Source: Mucilaginibacter lacusdianchii
Lineage (GTDB): Bacteria > Bacteroidota > Bacteroidia > Sphingobacteriales > Sphingobacteriaceae
DNA length: 64,000 nt
Reading direction: 5' to 3'
Assembly (NCBI RefSeq): GCF_009770985.1
Contig: NZ_WSRW01000003.1
Location: 1 to 64,000 of the forward strand
Program-made: the position numbers and the translations under genes
Shown: positions 35,508 to 44,698 of the stretch, one piece after another
Position numbering within the stretch: position 1 is the stretch's first letter
Layout of the letters: each line of letters starts with the position of its first letter
The notes under the pieces: model-generated
Told to the model about the DNA's origin: nothing
Databases searched by the model: none
Seen by the model: the letters and a program-made list of their open reading frames with translations, nothing else

Positions 35508-36074
35508 ATGTTTAAAAACAAATTCAAATTAGGAGCTATTGCTGCAACGGCTTTGGTGATGACTTTTTCAGCTTGTAAAAAGGATAAGGAAGAGGCCCCT
35601 GAGGCAGACGAAAACGAACTGATCACTAAAGTATCATTCAAATTTACAAACGCGGCCAACGCGGCTGATGTAGCCACCGTTACTTGGAGCGACCCGGATG
35701 GAGAAGGCGGTGTGGCGCCAACTATTGGCACTCTAAACCTGAAACCTAACACCACCTATAACTTCGAAGTGTCGGAAGTACTGAACGAGACCGCTAAAGA
35801 CCCGGATGAACGCAATATTCTGAACGAGATCAATGAAGAATCGTATGAGCATTTGTGGGTTTACAAACCGGTAGCTGCCTCTATCATGACCGTTACCCGT
35901 ACCGACAAAGACAAAAACAACTTTGAAATTGGTTTAAAAGGTACAGCCAAAACGGGCGCTGCAGCAACCGGTACACTGCAAACCATCTTACGTCACCAGC
36001 CAGGTGAGAAAAACGGTACCGAAGCACCAGGCAGCAGCGATTTTGATGCGACCTTCCCGGTGAGAATTCAGTAG
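35508..36074 (+). CDS. lipoprotein, 'periplasmic binding fold'-type small protein
   Basis: 188 residues. Signal peptide with lipobox FSAC at ~19-22 followed by KKDKEE, then an acidic linker (EAPEADENE). The mature part is a beta sandwich (ELITKVSFKFTN, TWSDPDGEGG, LNLKPNTTYNFEVSEVLNE). Relatives follow TonB receptors in Bacteroidetes and are sometimes labelled type 1 periplasmic binding fold proteins without experimental support. Its place in the operon suggests a surface or periplasmic partner of the receptor. A terminator follows. Confidence 0.78.
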   Translation: MFKNKFKLGAIAATALVMTFSACKKDKEEAPEADENELITKVSFKFTNAANAADVATVTWSDPDGEGGVAPTIGTLNLKPNTTYNFEVSEVLNETAKDPDERNILNEINEESYEHLWVYKPVAASIMTVTRTDKDKNNFEIGLKGTAKTGAAATGTLQTILRHQPGEKNGTEAPGSSDFDATFPVRIQ

Positions 36075-36114
36075 ATAAGGCTGAAAGTAACCGATGTTCA
36101 TTTCAGTAACAAAG

Positions 36115-36146
36115 CAGGCCGGGTCATTATCCGGCCTGTTTTGTTT
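36115..36146 (+). terminator. intrinsic terminator of the receptor operon
   Basis: CAGGCCGG (36115-36122) and CCGGCCTG (36131-36138) form an 8-bp GC-rich stem with an 8-base loop, followed by TTTTGTTT. It lies 40 bases after the lipoprotein stop. Confidence 0.9.
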
Positions 36147-36345
36147 AAAACCTTTGTATGTTACAGTAAAGTGATAGCATTGGCTAGACTAATCGGCTAA
36201 TATACGGCGGCGGGATCGCGGTGATTCAACTCGTAATTCTTTTGGCTTATACTCCATTAGGCTAATAGAAATCCAAAATTTCTACAGAATGTATAACGAT
36301 ATCGCGACATTGCGGAATAATACCGGAATGTAACTACTATCTGCC

Positions 36346-37185
36346 TTGAAAAAAATTATTGTATTGATGCTTGTCGTGCTCGGCTTAAATGCCCAGGCGC
36401 AACAGGCCACGACCGACACAACGAAAAAGAATATAGCGGACACGCTAAAGAAAGATTTGCTAACCGCGCCTGATACAGTGCAGCATCTGCATAGCAAATT
36501 TGGATCGCTCATTCCGCCGGCTGCGCTCATGGGTTATGGTGTGGTTTCCTTTTATGCCAAGCCGTTGCGACATCTGGATCGCTACGTGTTCCGGGAAGCC
36601 GACGAGCACAATTTTGTAACGAGATCAACTCTGGAAAACTACTTTCAATATGCACCGGTTATCATCACCTATGGCGTAAATTTAGTTGGCGTACATGGTA
36701 AAAATACTTTTGTAGATCGTACACTGATTTATGTAATGTCTCAGGGCATGATGCAACTTGCCTTGAATACCTTAAAACGATCTACTCACCGCCTGCGGCC
36801 CAATGAGCAAAACCGGTTATCATTTCCATCCGGTCATACCAGCAATGCTTTCCTGAATGCCGAATTTATGGCGCAAGAGCTTAGCGGTAATTCTGTATAT
36901 TATGGGGTTGCAGGATATGCCTTTGCTACCACAACCGGCGTTTTTCGGATTTATCACAAAGACCATTGGCTAAGCGACGTGGTGGCAGGAGCCGGACTAG
37001 GGATTTTGGCAACCAAGGGAGCTTACCTGCTCTATCCTTATATCCGTAATGCCCTGTTTCATGGATCTGAAGATAAAACATCCGGCAAACCTGCGGAGTT
37101 GCAAAAGAAGCGGAACAGAAATGCGTTGTTACTGCCGTCTTACCAAGACGGAGCTGCCGGACTTACGTTTACCGCAACTTTTTAA
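36346..37185 (+). CDS. PAP2-family phosphatase, secreted
   Basis: 279 residues from a TTG start. The only upstream in-frame ATG candidate is followed at once by a stop, and starting at TTG gives a textbook signal peptide (KKIIVLMLVVLGLNAQAQ). The three PAP2 phosphatase motifs are in order: KRSTHRLRP (about 145), FPSGHTSNAF (about 165), and FRIYHKDHWLSDVVAGAGLG (about 205, with F-R in place of the usual S-R). These enzymes dephosphorylate undecaprenyl pyrophosphate, phosphatidate or similar lipids at the membrane. It converges with the sensor kinase gene with only four bases between stops. Confidence 0.87.
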   Translation: MKKIIVLMLVVLGLNAQAQQATTDTTKKNIADTLKKDLLTAPDTVQHLHSKFGSLIPPAALMGYGVVSFYAKPLRHLDRYVFREADEHNFVTRSTLENYFQYAPVIITYGVNLVGVHGKNTFVDRTLIYVMSQGMMQLALNTLKRSTHRLRPNEQNRLSFPSGHTSNAFLNAEFMAQELSGNSVYYGVAGYAFATTTGVFRIYHKDHWLSDVVAGAGLGILATKGAYLLYPYIRNALFHGSEDKTSGKPAELQKKRNRNALLLPSYQDGAAGLTFTATF

Positions 37186-37189
37186 ATGG

Positions 37190-38446
37190 TTACGGTTGCT
37201 TAAATAATACCACAAAATGATGGATTTCGTTGGTGTAGTGATAATTCAGATTAAAGCCGTAGTTATCACAAATTTGCTTGCAAATGGCCAGGCCTAAACC
37301 CGTGCCTTCTGATGATGCTGATTTTTGAAAACGTTTTGTTAAAATATTAAAGTCAAGCTCCTTTGCTAAAGAACTGTTGCTGATTTTAAGCGTGTGGTTG
37401 GTTAATGTTACCTGTAATATACCTCCGGGGGTATTGTGTCTGATAGCATTGCCTATTAAGTTGCTTACCAATACTTCCATTAGTAGTAAGCTGGCACGGA
37501 CACTGTAATTGTGCAGTTCGGTTTCAAGTATCAGCGTTTTTCCGTTTAGCCATTCTTCAAAACTATTTAGCTGAGTGGTTATTAATGTTTTGATGTTTAC
37601 AGGCTGCTCATCCGTAATTAGCCTGTTTTCGATTTTGGCCAACAATAACATCGATTTATTAAGCCGGGTTAATTTGGTTACCGATGCATAAATGTCGTAC
37701 AAAATTTTGCTTTGCAGCTCAGTAAATTCGCCAGTTTGCAACAGCGTATCTAATTTTGAGTTAATGACTGATATGGGAGTCATTAACTCATGCGAAGCAT
37801 TTTCTGTAAAGGCTTTCAACGTTTGGTACTCACTTTTTACCCGGTTGGCCATATTTCTTACAGCCGTGTCAAGCTCTATAAATTCGTCAATTGAACTTGT
37901 TATCGGGCTGATATCTTCATGCCCCGACGGTTGAAACTTTGACAACTGCTTTAAGATTTTGTAAAAAGGCTGCCAAATGTGACTCAAAATGGCGCGACTT
38001 AATAAAAAGAACGTGATTACCACAACGCATACCAAGGCAAGGGTGATCAAAAAAATTAAAGCCAGTAAATCCTCCGTTTCAACTTTCGATTGTACCACCA
38101 GCATCTGGTAATCCTGATCTTTTGCGTGAATGTTGGTGTACAATGCTCTTGCCGGCTCCAACTCTTGATCTTTCAGGTCGCGGTACACCGTATCTATAAA
38201 GTGGCGTTTACCCGGAACAGCAACAGCAGTGAAGGCAATGCTTTGGTGGTTGGTTTTAAAAACCTGTGGCAAATGTTGATTCAAACGAATATAGTCGGTT
38301 ACCTCCCGCTCTTCTACCATTAAAGCCTTGTCTACCTGGTGGTTCAAAACTGAACTGATGGTAAAGTAGTAAACAATGCCAGTAATTAACATGGTTACAA
38401 CAGCCACCGAAATGGTTAGCCGGTTGTATTTGTTTAGCAGTTTCAT
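37190..38446 (-). CDS. sensor histidine kinase of an OmpR-type system
   Basis: 418 residues. Transmembrane helices at ~10-30 and ~128-152 enclose a ~100-residue periplasmic sensor. The kinase core follows: H-box HELMTPISVINSKLD (with ELMTP in place of the common ELRTP), N-box NLIGNAIRHN, and GTGLGLAICKQI. A HAMP domain is not obvious, but a linker helix lies at ~160-205. The gene overlaps the upstream regulator gene by four bases, so regulator and kinase are translated together. The signal is unknown; the adjacent TonB receptor and permease are possible targets. Confidence 0.93.
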   Translation of the reverse strand: MKLLNKYNRLTISVAVVTMLITGIVYYFTISSVLNHQVDKALMVEEREVTDYIRLNQHLPQVFKTNHQSIAFTAVAVPGKRHFIDTVYRDLKDQELEPARALYTNIHAKDQDYQMLVVQSKVETEDLLALIFLITLALVCVVVITFFLLSRAILSHIWQPFYKILKQLSKFQPSGHEDISPITSSIDEFIELDTAVRNMANRVKSEYQTLKAFTENASHELMTPISVINSKLDTLLQTGEFTELQSKILYDIYASVTKLTRLNKSMLLLAKIENRLITDEQPVNIKTLITTQLNSFEEWLNGKTLILETELHNYSVRASLLLMEVLVSNLIGNAIRHNTPGGILQVTLTNHTLKISNSSLAKELDFNILTKRFQKSASSEGTGLGLAICKQICDNYGFNLNYHYTNEIHHFVVLFKQP

Positions 38447-39120
38447 TTTTCAGAAAACTTGTAGCCCATACCATAAGCCGCATGGATGTAATCACTGCTT
38501 CCGGCCTCTATCATTTTTTTACGCAGGTTTTTAATGTGCGAGTAAATAAAATCAAAGTTGTCTGTTATATCCATGCTGTCTCCCCAAAGATGTTCTGCAA
38601 TCGCATTTTTAGAAACCACTTTGCCTTTATTGGCGATGAAATAGAGTAACAAGGCATATTCTTTAGGCGTAAGTTTAATTGCTGAATCCTGAACCTTTAC
38701 TTCTTTAGCAACCAGATCTACCCAAATTTCATTAAACTGCAAAATGTTGTTGCCATTAAAGGTTTTGCGGCGTACAATAGCAGCCACCCTGGCCCTAAGT
38801 TCAGATAAATGAAAAGGTTTCGTCAGGTAATCGTCGGCACCCAAGTCTAACCCTGTTAACCGGTCATCCAAAGCATTTTTGGCCGATATAATTAAAATAC
38901 CGTCGCTATGTTGCCCGGCTTTAATTTGCTTAAGTATTTCCAAGCCGTTTCCATCTGGCAACGTAATGTCCAAAATAATACAATCATATCGATACAGATT
39001 GACCTTGGTCATAGCAGCAGCAAAGTCTGCTGCTGTTTCGCAAATGTTGCCATCCTCGGTAAAGTAGGCCTCAATGCTTTCCATAAGTCCCGGCTCGTCT
39101 TCAATAACCAGTAATTTCAC
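38443..39120 (-). CDS. OmpR/PhoB-family response regulator
   Basis: 225 residues from a GTG start, with GGAG ten bases upstream. The receiver domain (~1-115) has the acidic pair EDE at 7-9, phospho-acceptor Asp in IILDITLPDGNG, and Lys in YLTKPF. The winged-helix DNA-binding domain covers ~125-222 (IKLTPKEYALLLYFI...RKKMIEAGSSDYIHAAYGMGYKF). It is first in the operon with the sensor kinase. A 33-base palindrome lies 7 bases upstream of the GTG and includes the GGAG. Confidence 0.95.
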   Translation of the reverse strand: MKLLVIEDEPGLMESIEAYFTEDGNICETAADFAAAMTKVNLYRYDCIILDITLPDGNGLEILKQIKAGQHSDGILIISAKNALDDRLTGLDLGADDYLTKPFHLSELRARVAAIVRRKTFNGNNILQFNEIWVDLVAKEVKVQDSAIKLTPKEYALLLYFIANKGKVVSKNAIAEHLWGDSMDITDNFDFIYSHIKNLRKKMIEAGSSDYIHAAYGMGYKFSEK

Positions 39121-39127
39121 TGCAGTT

Positions 39128-39160
39128 TTTCTCCAAAGTTAGCAGCTAAGTTTGGAGAAA
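39128..39160 (-). promoter_or_regulatory. 33-bp near-perfect palindrome before the response regulator
   Basis: Outer arms TTTCTCCAAA (39128-39137) and TTTGGAGAAA (39151-39160) are perfect. An inner TTAGC-A-GCTAA palindrome is nested with only one mismatched G:G pair between. It is either an autoregulatory operator or a leader hairpin. On the minus strand the right arm contains the GGAG that could serve as ribosome site for the GTG start. Confidence 0.65.
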
Positions 39161-39307
39161 GTCTGAAAATTACCATTTATAATTCATGTTATGTAACTGG
39201 TTTACGCATTACGTCGCGGCAGGTCATTATTTGTCATCCTGTAACAAGTACATAATAAAAAAACGCCTCCAGACTTTATTCAAAATCTTGAAAGACTTTT
39301 GCCCGAC

Positions 39308-41752
39308 ATGAAGTGGATCACTATTTTATTGCTTGCTTTAACAAGTGCTACCGTTTTAGCACAAAATAAAGGAAAAATTATCGGACATATCGTTGATGCC
39401 ACTACCAAAACTCCGGTAGATTATGCCTCTATTAGCTTATTTCAGCAAGGCAGCAGTAAGCCTTTCGAAGGTGCTACCAGCGATGCTAAAGGCAATTTTA
39501 CGCTTCACAATTTGCCAGATAGTGAATACCGGATTGTAATCAACTTTATAGGATATATGGCTTACAATGCTGAGCATTTAACCATTAAGCAGAATACGCT
39601 TAATTTAAATGCAATTAGTTTAAAAACCAGCAGTAAGCAGCTCGGAGAAGTAACGGTGACTGCCAAAGTACCAACGGTTGAAAACAAGATTGATAAGATG
39701 GTTTATAATGCTGCCAATGATGTGACCTCGCAGGGGGGCGTAGCTTTGGACGTGCTTAAAAAAGTGCCGCAGGTAAGCGTAGATGTAGACGGCAATGTGG
39801 AGTTGCAAGGTAATACCAGTGTCCGGTTTTTGATTAATGGCAAGCCCTCAAGCGTGTTTGGCAGTAGTATAAGTGATGCACTCGCATCAATTCCGGCCAG
39901 CCAGATTAAAAGTATAGAAGTGATTACCAGTCCTGGTGCAAAATATGATGCCGAGGGTTTAGGAGGAATTATCAATATTATTTTAAAAGATAACAAGCTA
40001 AGAGGCATTAACGGCGGTGTCAACCTATCTACGGGAACCCGGTTAGAAAACGGATCAGCAAACCTGAATTTGCGTAACGGTAATTTTGGCGTGTCTGCTT
40101 TCTTTAGTGGCAATGCTCAGGTGAATACCCGTACATTAAATTTGAACGACCGTACTTCTACAGGTGCTTCGGGTAGCCAAACGCGCCTTATTCAAGATGG
40201 TTACAGCAACTTTCGCCGAGATGGTTATGAATCAGGACTGAGCTTTGACTGGTCGCCTTCTAAAAAGAATAATCTGACAGGCTCGTTAGGTTATGATCAC
40301 TTTAGTAACCGAAATGAAGGCATCACCAGCCAGGAGCAGCTTACACAAGGACTTGATGATGTTTTTAGTCAGCGCAACTCGTCCAGCCGGTTTAAAGCGC
40401 ATAGCGTTGACTGGAGCCTGGCTTACAAAAGGAGCTTTGCTAAAGAAGGACAGGAACTGGATGTGTTATATACCTCAAGTTTAGGAAACAATTATTCCGA
40501 TTATACACAAAGCCAAACTTACACCACCCAACAATCACCCTTTTCTGCATCATCCAGTACCAATCCGGGAACGGATAGGGAAACTAATATAGCAATAGAC
40601 TATGCACAACCGCTTGGCAAAAGTATTGTAATGGAAACTGGTGTAAAGGCGGTACTGCAAAATATTAATAGCAAAACCGATGTAAATACCTTTAACGCAG
40701 TATTGGGCATTTACGCTTATGACCCCAACCAGTCATACCATCTGTATTATAAGCGAAACGTATATGCTGGTTACTTGTCGGCAGGGTTTACTGCTTTTAA
40801 TTTTTTTGATATTAAAGCTGGTGCCCGTTACGAACATACGGATACACGGATTGACTTTCCGGGCACAGCCATACCAGCCTACAATATATGGGTACCAACG
40901 GCAGTTGTTTCTCGCAAAGTAAACTCATCCTCATCAATCAAACTTAGTTATACCAAACGGGTAGAACGGCCGGACTATCGCGCTATCAACCCTTTTGTGA
41001 ACCTGAGCGACCCCTACAATATCACAACGGGCAATCCTGAATTAAAACCCGAAATTGGTAATGTATTTGAATTAGGCTATAACAAATCATTTGAAGCCGG
41101 TGGCAATTTGTACATAGCAGTGTTTTCTAGGCACAACAGTAATGATGTGAAATCCTATACCAACTTTTATACCGACTATAGGGTAGGAGATTCGGTGTAC
41201 CATCATGTATCTGTAAGTAACCGCCAAAACATCGGCACCGAGCAGAATACCGGCATTAGCATATCGGGCTCCATTCCATTGGGTAAAAAGTTGAATCTTC
41301 GTACCAATACTTCAGTGATTGATAAATATATTGTAAATAAAGTTTATGGCGGCCCATCGGTGAATGCTGTTGTTGTACGTGGCAATCTTAATCTTAGCTA
41401 TCAACTATCAGACAGCTTTGTTGCCGAAGCTTTTGGAAATTATAATTCGCCCATGCGAAATATTCAAGGGCGTTCGCCTAAATTTATCACTTACAACATG
41501 GCGCTGCGCAAGCAGTTAATGCATAAAAAAGCCAGTGTTGGTTTTACAACAACTAATCCTTTTGCCAAATATGTAAACCAGGTAACCACTATTACACAGG
41601 CAGCCACTACTAACGGGCAGCCTTATAACAGCTATAGCCTGCGCCGAGTTCCTTATCAATCATTCGGAATTAGCTTTTCTTGGCGTTTTGGTAAGTTAGA
41701 TTTTAAAAAAGACAAAGAACAAGACAACTTAGTTAAGCCAGTTGAAAATTAA
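39308..41752 (+). CDS. TonB-dependent receptor / outer-membrane beta-barrel protein
   Basis: 814 residues from the ATG at 39308; an upstream TTG would add three residues. Signal peptide to ~19 (TVLAQ), carboxypeptidase-regulatory-like domain (~22-110, IIGHIVDATTKTPVDYASI), plug (~115-225, LDVLKKVPQVSVDVDGNVELQG; PGAKYDAEGLGGIINI), then an OMP_b-brl_3-type barrel (YRAINPFVNLSDPYNITTGNPELKPE). Members often do not transport nutrients through a SusD partner, and no SusD gene is nearby. It is divergent from the two-component genes (spacer ~190 bases), which makes it a candidate target. Confidence 0.9.
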   Translation: MKWITILLLALTSATVLAQNKGKIIGHIVDATTKTPVDYASISLFQQGSSKPFEGATSDAKGNFTLHNLPDSEYRIVINFIGYMAYNAEHLTIKQNTLNLNAISLKTSSKQLGEVTVTAKVPTVENKIDKMVYNAANDVTSQGGVALDVLKKVPQVSVDVDGNVELQGNTSVRFLINGKPSSVFGSSISDALASIPASQIKSIEVITSPGAKYDAEGLGGIINIILKDNKLRGINGGVNLSTGTRLENGSANLNLRNGNFGVSAFFSGNAQVNTRTLNLNDRTSTGASGSQTRLIQDGYSNFRRDGYESGLSFDWSPSKKNNLTGSLGYDHFSNRNEGITSQEQLTQGLDDVFSQRNSSSRFKAHSVDWSLAYKRSFAKEGQELDVLYTSSLGNNYSDYTQSQTYTTQQSPFSASSSTNPGTDRETNIAIDYAQPLGKSIVMETGVKAVLQNINSKTDVNTFNAVLGIYAYDPNQSYHLYYKRNVYAGYLSAGFTAFNFFDIKAGARYEHTDTRIDFPGTAIPAYNIWVPTAVVSRKVNSSSSIKLSYTKRVERPDYRAINPFVNLSDPYNITTGNPELKPEIGNVFELGYNKSFEAGGNLYIAVFSRHNSNDVKSYTNFYTDYRVGDSVYHHVSVSNRQNIGTEQNTGISISGSIPLGKKLNLRTNTSVIDKYIVNKVYGGPSVNAVVVRGNLNLSYQLSDSFVAEAFGNYNSPMRNIQGRSPKFITYNMALRKQLMHKKASVGFTTTNPFAKYVNQVTTITQAATTNGQPYNSYSLRRVPYQSFGISFSWRFGKLDFKKDKEQDNLVKPVEN

Positions 41753-41981
41753 ATTTTCATTGTAGTATTCAAAAAAGCATTGTTAATCGTGTTTCTATCA
41801 GTAGAAGTGAATTGAACTTAGACGTGGCTGTATAAATTTGGTTCTCACAGTAAGTGCTTTAATACACTGTATTTTAAGTAATTGTTGTACCATTATCGGA
41901 CACCTGTTGTTACGCGAATGAACGTATGAATAATATTTTGATTTATAAACCTCTGATATTTAGATAAATAAATGAATGGCA

Positions 41982-41989
41982 TAGATTTG
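41982..41989 (+). promoter_or_regulatory. possible -7 box for the FtsX-like permease gene
   Basis: TAGATTTG fits TAnnTTTG exactly, 52 bases before the ATG. No good -33 TTG is placed 19-21 bases upstream, so this is tentative. Confidence 0.3.
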
Positions 41990-42040
41990 TTCAGCATTAG
42001 CGTATCTTAAATAAAATTATTAACAGTAATTGGTTGGGAT

Positions 42041-44464
42041 ATGATCAGGAATTACTTACGCAGTGCCTTGCGCAACATTGGCCGGTATAAATTTATTGCC
42101 TTCATCAACATTGCAGGTTTAACTTTGGGGCTTACCTGCTGCCTGCTTATTTTGGCTTATAATTTAAATGAGTTAAGCTACGATAGATTCAATTCCAAAG
42201 CCGACCGTGTGTACCGGATAACACGCAGCTTTAATAATCCCGATGGTACCGAAACGCTACATCTGGGCGCTATATCGCCACCATTCGGGCCTTTTCTAAA
42301 AAATGAATTTCCGGAAATTGAGCAACTAACACGCTTGTACGTTAATGGCGATGTAACGCTACGGTATAAAGACAAGCTGTTTAATGAGCAGGGTTGTACT
42401 TTTGCCGATGATAATTTCTTTGAAGTGTTTACCGCTGATGTGGTTAAGGGCAACCCCAAAACGGCTTTAACCGAGCCGTACAGCGTAATGCTGACTGATG
42501 ATATGGCCCGCAAATATTTTGGCAGCGAAGACCCGATTAATAAAGAAATCCGGCTGGAAAACAAGATAAATTTTAAGGTGACCGGCATATTCAAACCCTT
42601 TCCGGCTAACTCACATATCCATCCGCAGATATTGCTATCATTCAGTACATTGAATGATAGTGCCGTTTATGGCAAAAAGCAGTTGGAAACAAACTGGGGC
42701 AATAACTCTTTTTATACTTACTTGCTGTTGCCGCCTAATTACAATGCAGCCCAGATGGAATCGCGCTTTCCTGCTTTTTTAGACAAGTATATGCGCCCTG
42801 CCGATGAACCAAGTAGTTTCAAAGCTTCTGCCGGTACCAAACTCACCTTGCAACGCTTAGCCGATATCCATCTGCACTCGCAACTAGACAGCGAGATTGA
42901 GGAGAACGGCGATATTAAACGGGTTTACATCTTTTCGGCCATTGCCGTATTTATCCTACTGATTGCCTGTATCAATTACATGAATTTATCTACAGCTCGT
43001 GCCACCTTGCGGGCTAAAGAAATCGGTATCCGCAAAGTAATTGGAGCCGATCGCAAGCAGCTTATTACGCAGTTCTTAGGCGAATCAGCATTGATTACCT
43101 ATCTATCGTTCGGACTGGCTTTTACCTTATTATTACTGTTGTTACCTGCTATTAATAAAGCTTCAAACTTGGGGCTGTCATCGGCTACTTTATTGCAGCC
43201 GGTAGTATTGTTGCCAATTTTAGTGGTACCATTTATTATTGGCATACTAAGCGGTATTTATCCGGCTGTTTTTATGTCGTCATTTAAACCGGTAAAGGTG
43301 CTTAAAGGTATTTTTAAGGCGGGCGGAGGGCTCTCTTTCCGCAAAGTGTTGGTGGTTACACAATTTGCCATCTCTATCATCCTCATTGTGGCTACTACAG
43401 TAGTATTTCAACAACTACGTTACCTGCAAAATAAGTCGCTTGGTTTAAATAAAGACCACATTATCATGCTTAGAGATATGCCCAGCGATAAATTTGGCGC
43501 CTTTACTGCTGATCTGCTAAAAAGCTCGGCCATTAAAAACATAGGCCGCTCATCCAGGGTTCCGTCGGGCAGATTATTGGATGATCAAGGTGTGCAGGCC
43601 GTGCAAAATAACGGAACGCAGCCAGTGAACGCTACCATTAAATACATTAATACTGATTACGGTTTTATACCTACCTTCAATATTAAAATGGCAGCCGGCC
43701 GCAACTTTAGCCGTAGCATAACTACCGATAGCAATAATTATGTACTGAATGTTTCGGCAACCAAAGCATTAGGCTGGCAAAACCCCGGAGATGCCATAGG
43801 TCAAAATTTAAATTATGGCGGTGTTAGTGGTAAAATCATCGGCGTGGTAAATGATTTCCACTTTGAATCGTTACATCAGCAAATAGCGCCTTTGCTAATG
43901 CGTATGCCCAACTTTGCACACAACAACTACCACTGGGTTGCAGTTAAAGTAAGCGGGCAAAACGTTAAACAAGTGATGAACACCATACAGCAAACTTGGG
44001 AAAAGTATCAGCCCGAAAAGCCGTTTACCTATAATTTTCTAGACGAACGGTTTAACATGCTGTACCATACTGAGCAACAGGAGGGGCAATTGTTCACCAT
44101 CTTTTCTTGCATCGCCATATTTATTGCCTGTCTGGGTTTGTTTGGCTTGTCGGCCTTTACCATTTCACAGCGTGTTAAAGAAATTGGTGTGCGCAAAGTG
44201 TTGGGTGCCAGTGTCAGACAAATTGTTACCAGTCTGTCTGTCGATTTTTTGAAACTGGTGTTGGTAGCGTCTGTGATAGCCTTGCCCATAGCCTGGTATG
44301 CGATGAATAAGTGGCTTTTGGATTTTGCATTTCGCATTAACATCAGCTGGTGGGTACTGGCAATGGCGGGTGTACTGGCCATCGTGATTGCATTTGCTAC
44401 CATCAGCTTTCAATCTATTAAAGCGGCAATGGCCAACCCAGTTAACAGTTTAAGAAACGAATAA
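42041..44464 (+). CDS. ABC transporter permease, MacB/FtsX type, two-module
   Basis: 807 residues with the internal duplication typical of Bacteroidetes FtsX-like permeases. TM1 is at ~20-45, a MacB-type periplasmic domain at ~50-285, and three TM helices at ~290-420 with the FtsX signature (STARATLRAKEIGIRKVIGAD). TM5 is at ~435-460, a second periplasmic domain follows, and three TM helices lie at ~680-800 with SQRVKEIGVRKVLGAS. No ATPase gene lies in the window next to it, so it must use one encoded elsewhere. Such permeases export or signal peptides and lipophilic compounds and are often driven by two-component systems. It follows the TonB receptor by 288 bases. Confidence 0.92.
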   Translation: MIRNYLRSALRNIGRYKFIAFINIAGLTLGLTCCLLILAYNLNELSYDRFNSKADRVYRITRSFNNPDGTETLHLGAISPPFGPFLKNEFPEIEQLTRLYVNGDVTLRYKDKLFNEQGCTFADDNFFEVFTADVVKGNPKTALTEPYSVMLTDDMARKYFGSEDPINKEIRLENKINFKVTGIFKPFPANSHIHPQILLSFSTLNDSAVYGKKQLETNWGNNSFYTYLLLPPNYNAAQMESRFPAFLDKYMRPADEPSSFKASAGTKLTLQRLADIHLHSQLDSEIEENGDIKRVYIFSAIAVFILLIACINYMNLSTARATLRAKEIGIRKVIGADRKQLITQFLGESALITYLSFGLAFTLLLLLLPAINKASNLGLSSATLLQPVVLLPILVVPFIIGILSGIYPAVFMSSFKPVKVLKGIFKAGGGLSFRKVLVVTQFAISIILIVATTVVFQQLRYLQNKSLGLNKDHIIMLRDMPSDKFGAFTADLLKSSAIKNIGRSSRVPSGRLLDDQGVQAVQNNGTQPVNATIKYINTDYGFIPTFNIKMAAGRNFSRSITTDSNNYVLNVSATKALGWQNPGDAIGQNLNYGGVSGKIIGVVNDFHFESLHQQIAPLLMRMPNFAHNNYHWVAVKVSGQNVKQVMNTIQQTWEKYQPEKPFTYNFLDERFNMLYHTEQQEGQLFTIFSCIAIFIACLGLFGLSAFTISQRVKEIGVRKVLGASVRQIVTSLSVDFLKLVLVASVIALPIAWYAMNKWLLDFAFRINISWWVLAMAGVLAIVIAFATISFQSIKAAMANPVNSLRNE

Positions 44465-44698
44465 AACTATGTAATAATGTTTTGTTAGTGAGTCCAGCAT
44501 TTTTAGTAGCTAAGTAATTAATGATTACCTACAGCGAAAATTAGTTTAACATGACGTTGGCTAACTGCTGCATGGAAATACACGAAGTAAGTAATTAGAA
44601 TGGGGCAGTTTAAGGCGATATTATTTAATCCGTCTGCTAGGTTTTTATAATTTTATAATGTAGTTTAAAGCATAAGATTATTATACCTAAATCAATTC

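Noticed and set aside
41743-41759. 17-base palindrome TGAAAATT-A-AATTTTCA at the end of the TonB receptor gene
   Set aside because: AT-only palindromes of this size are frequent by chance in AT-rich DNA, and a one-base loop cannot form a hairpin terminator.
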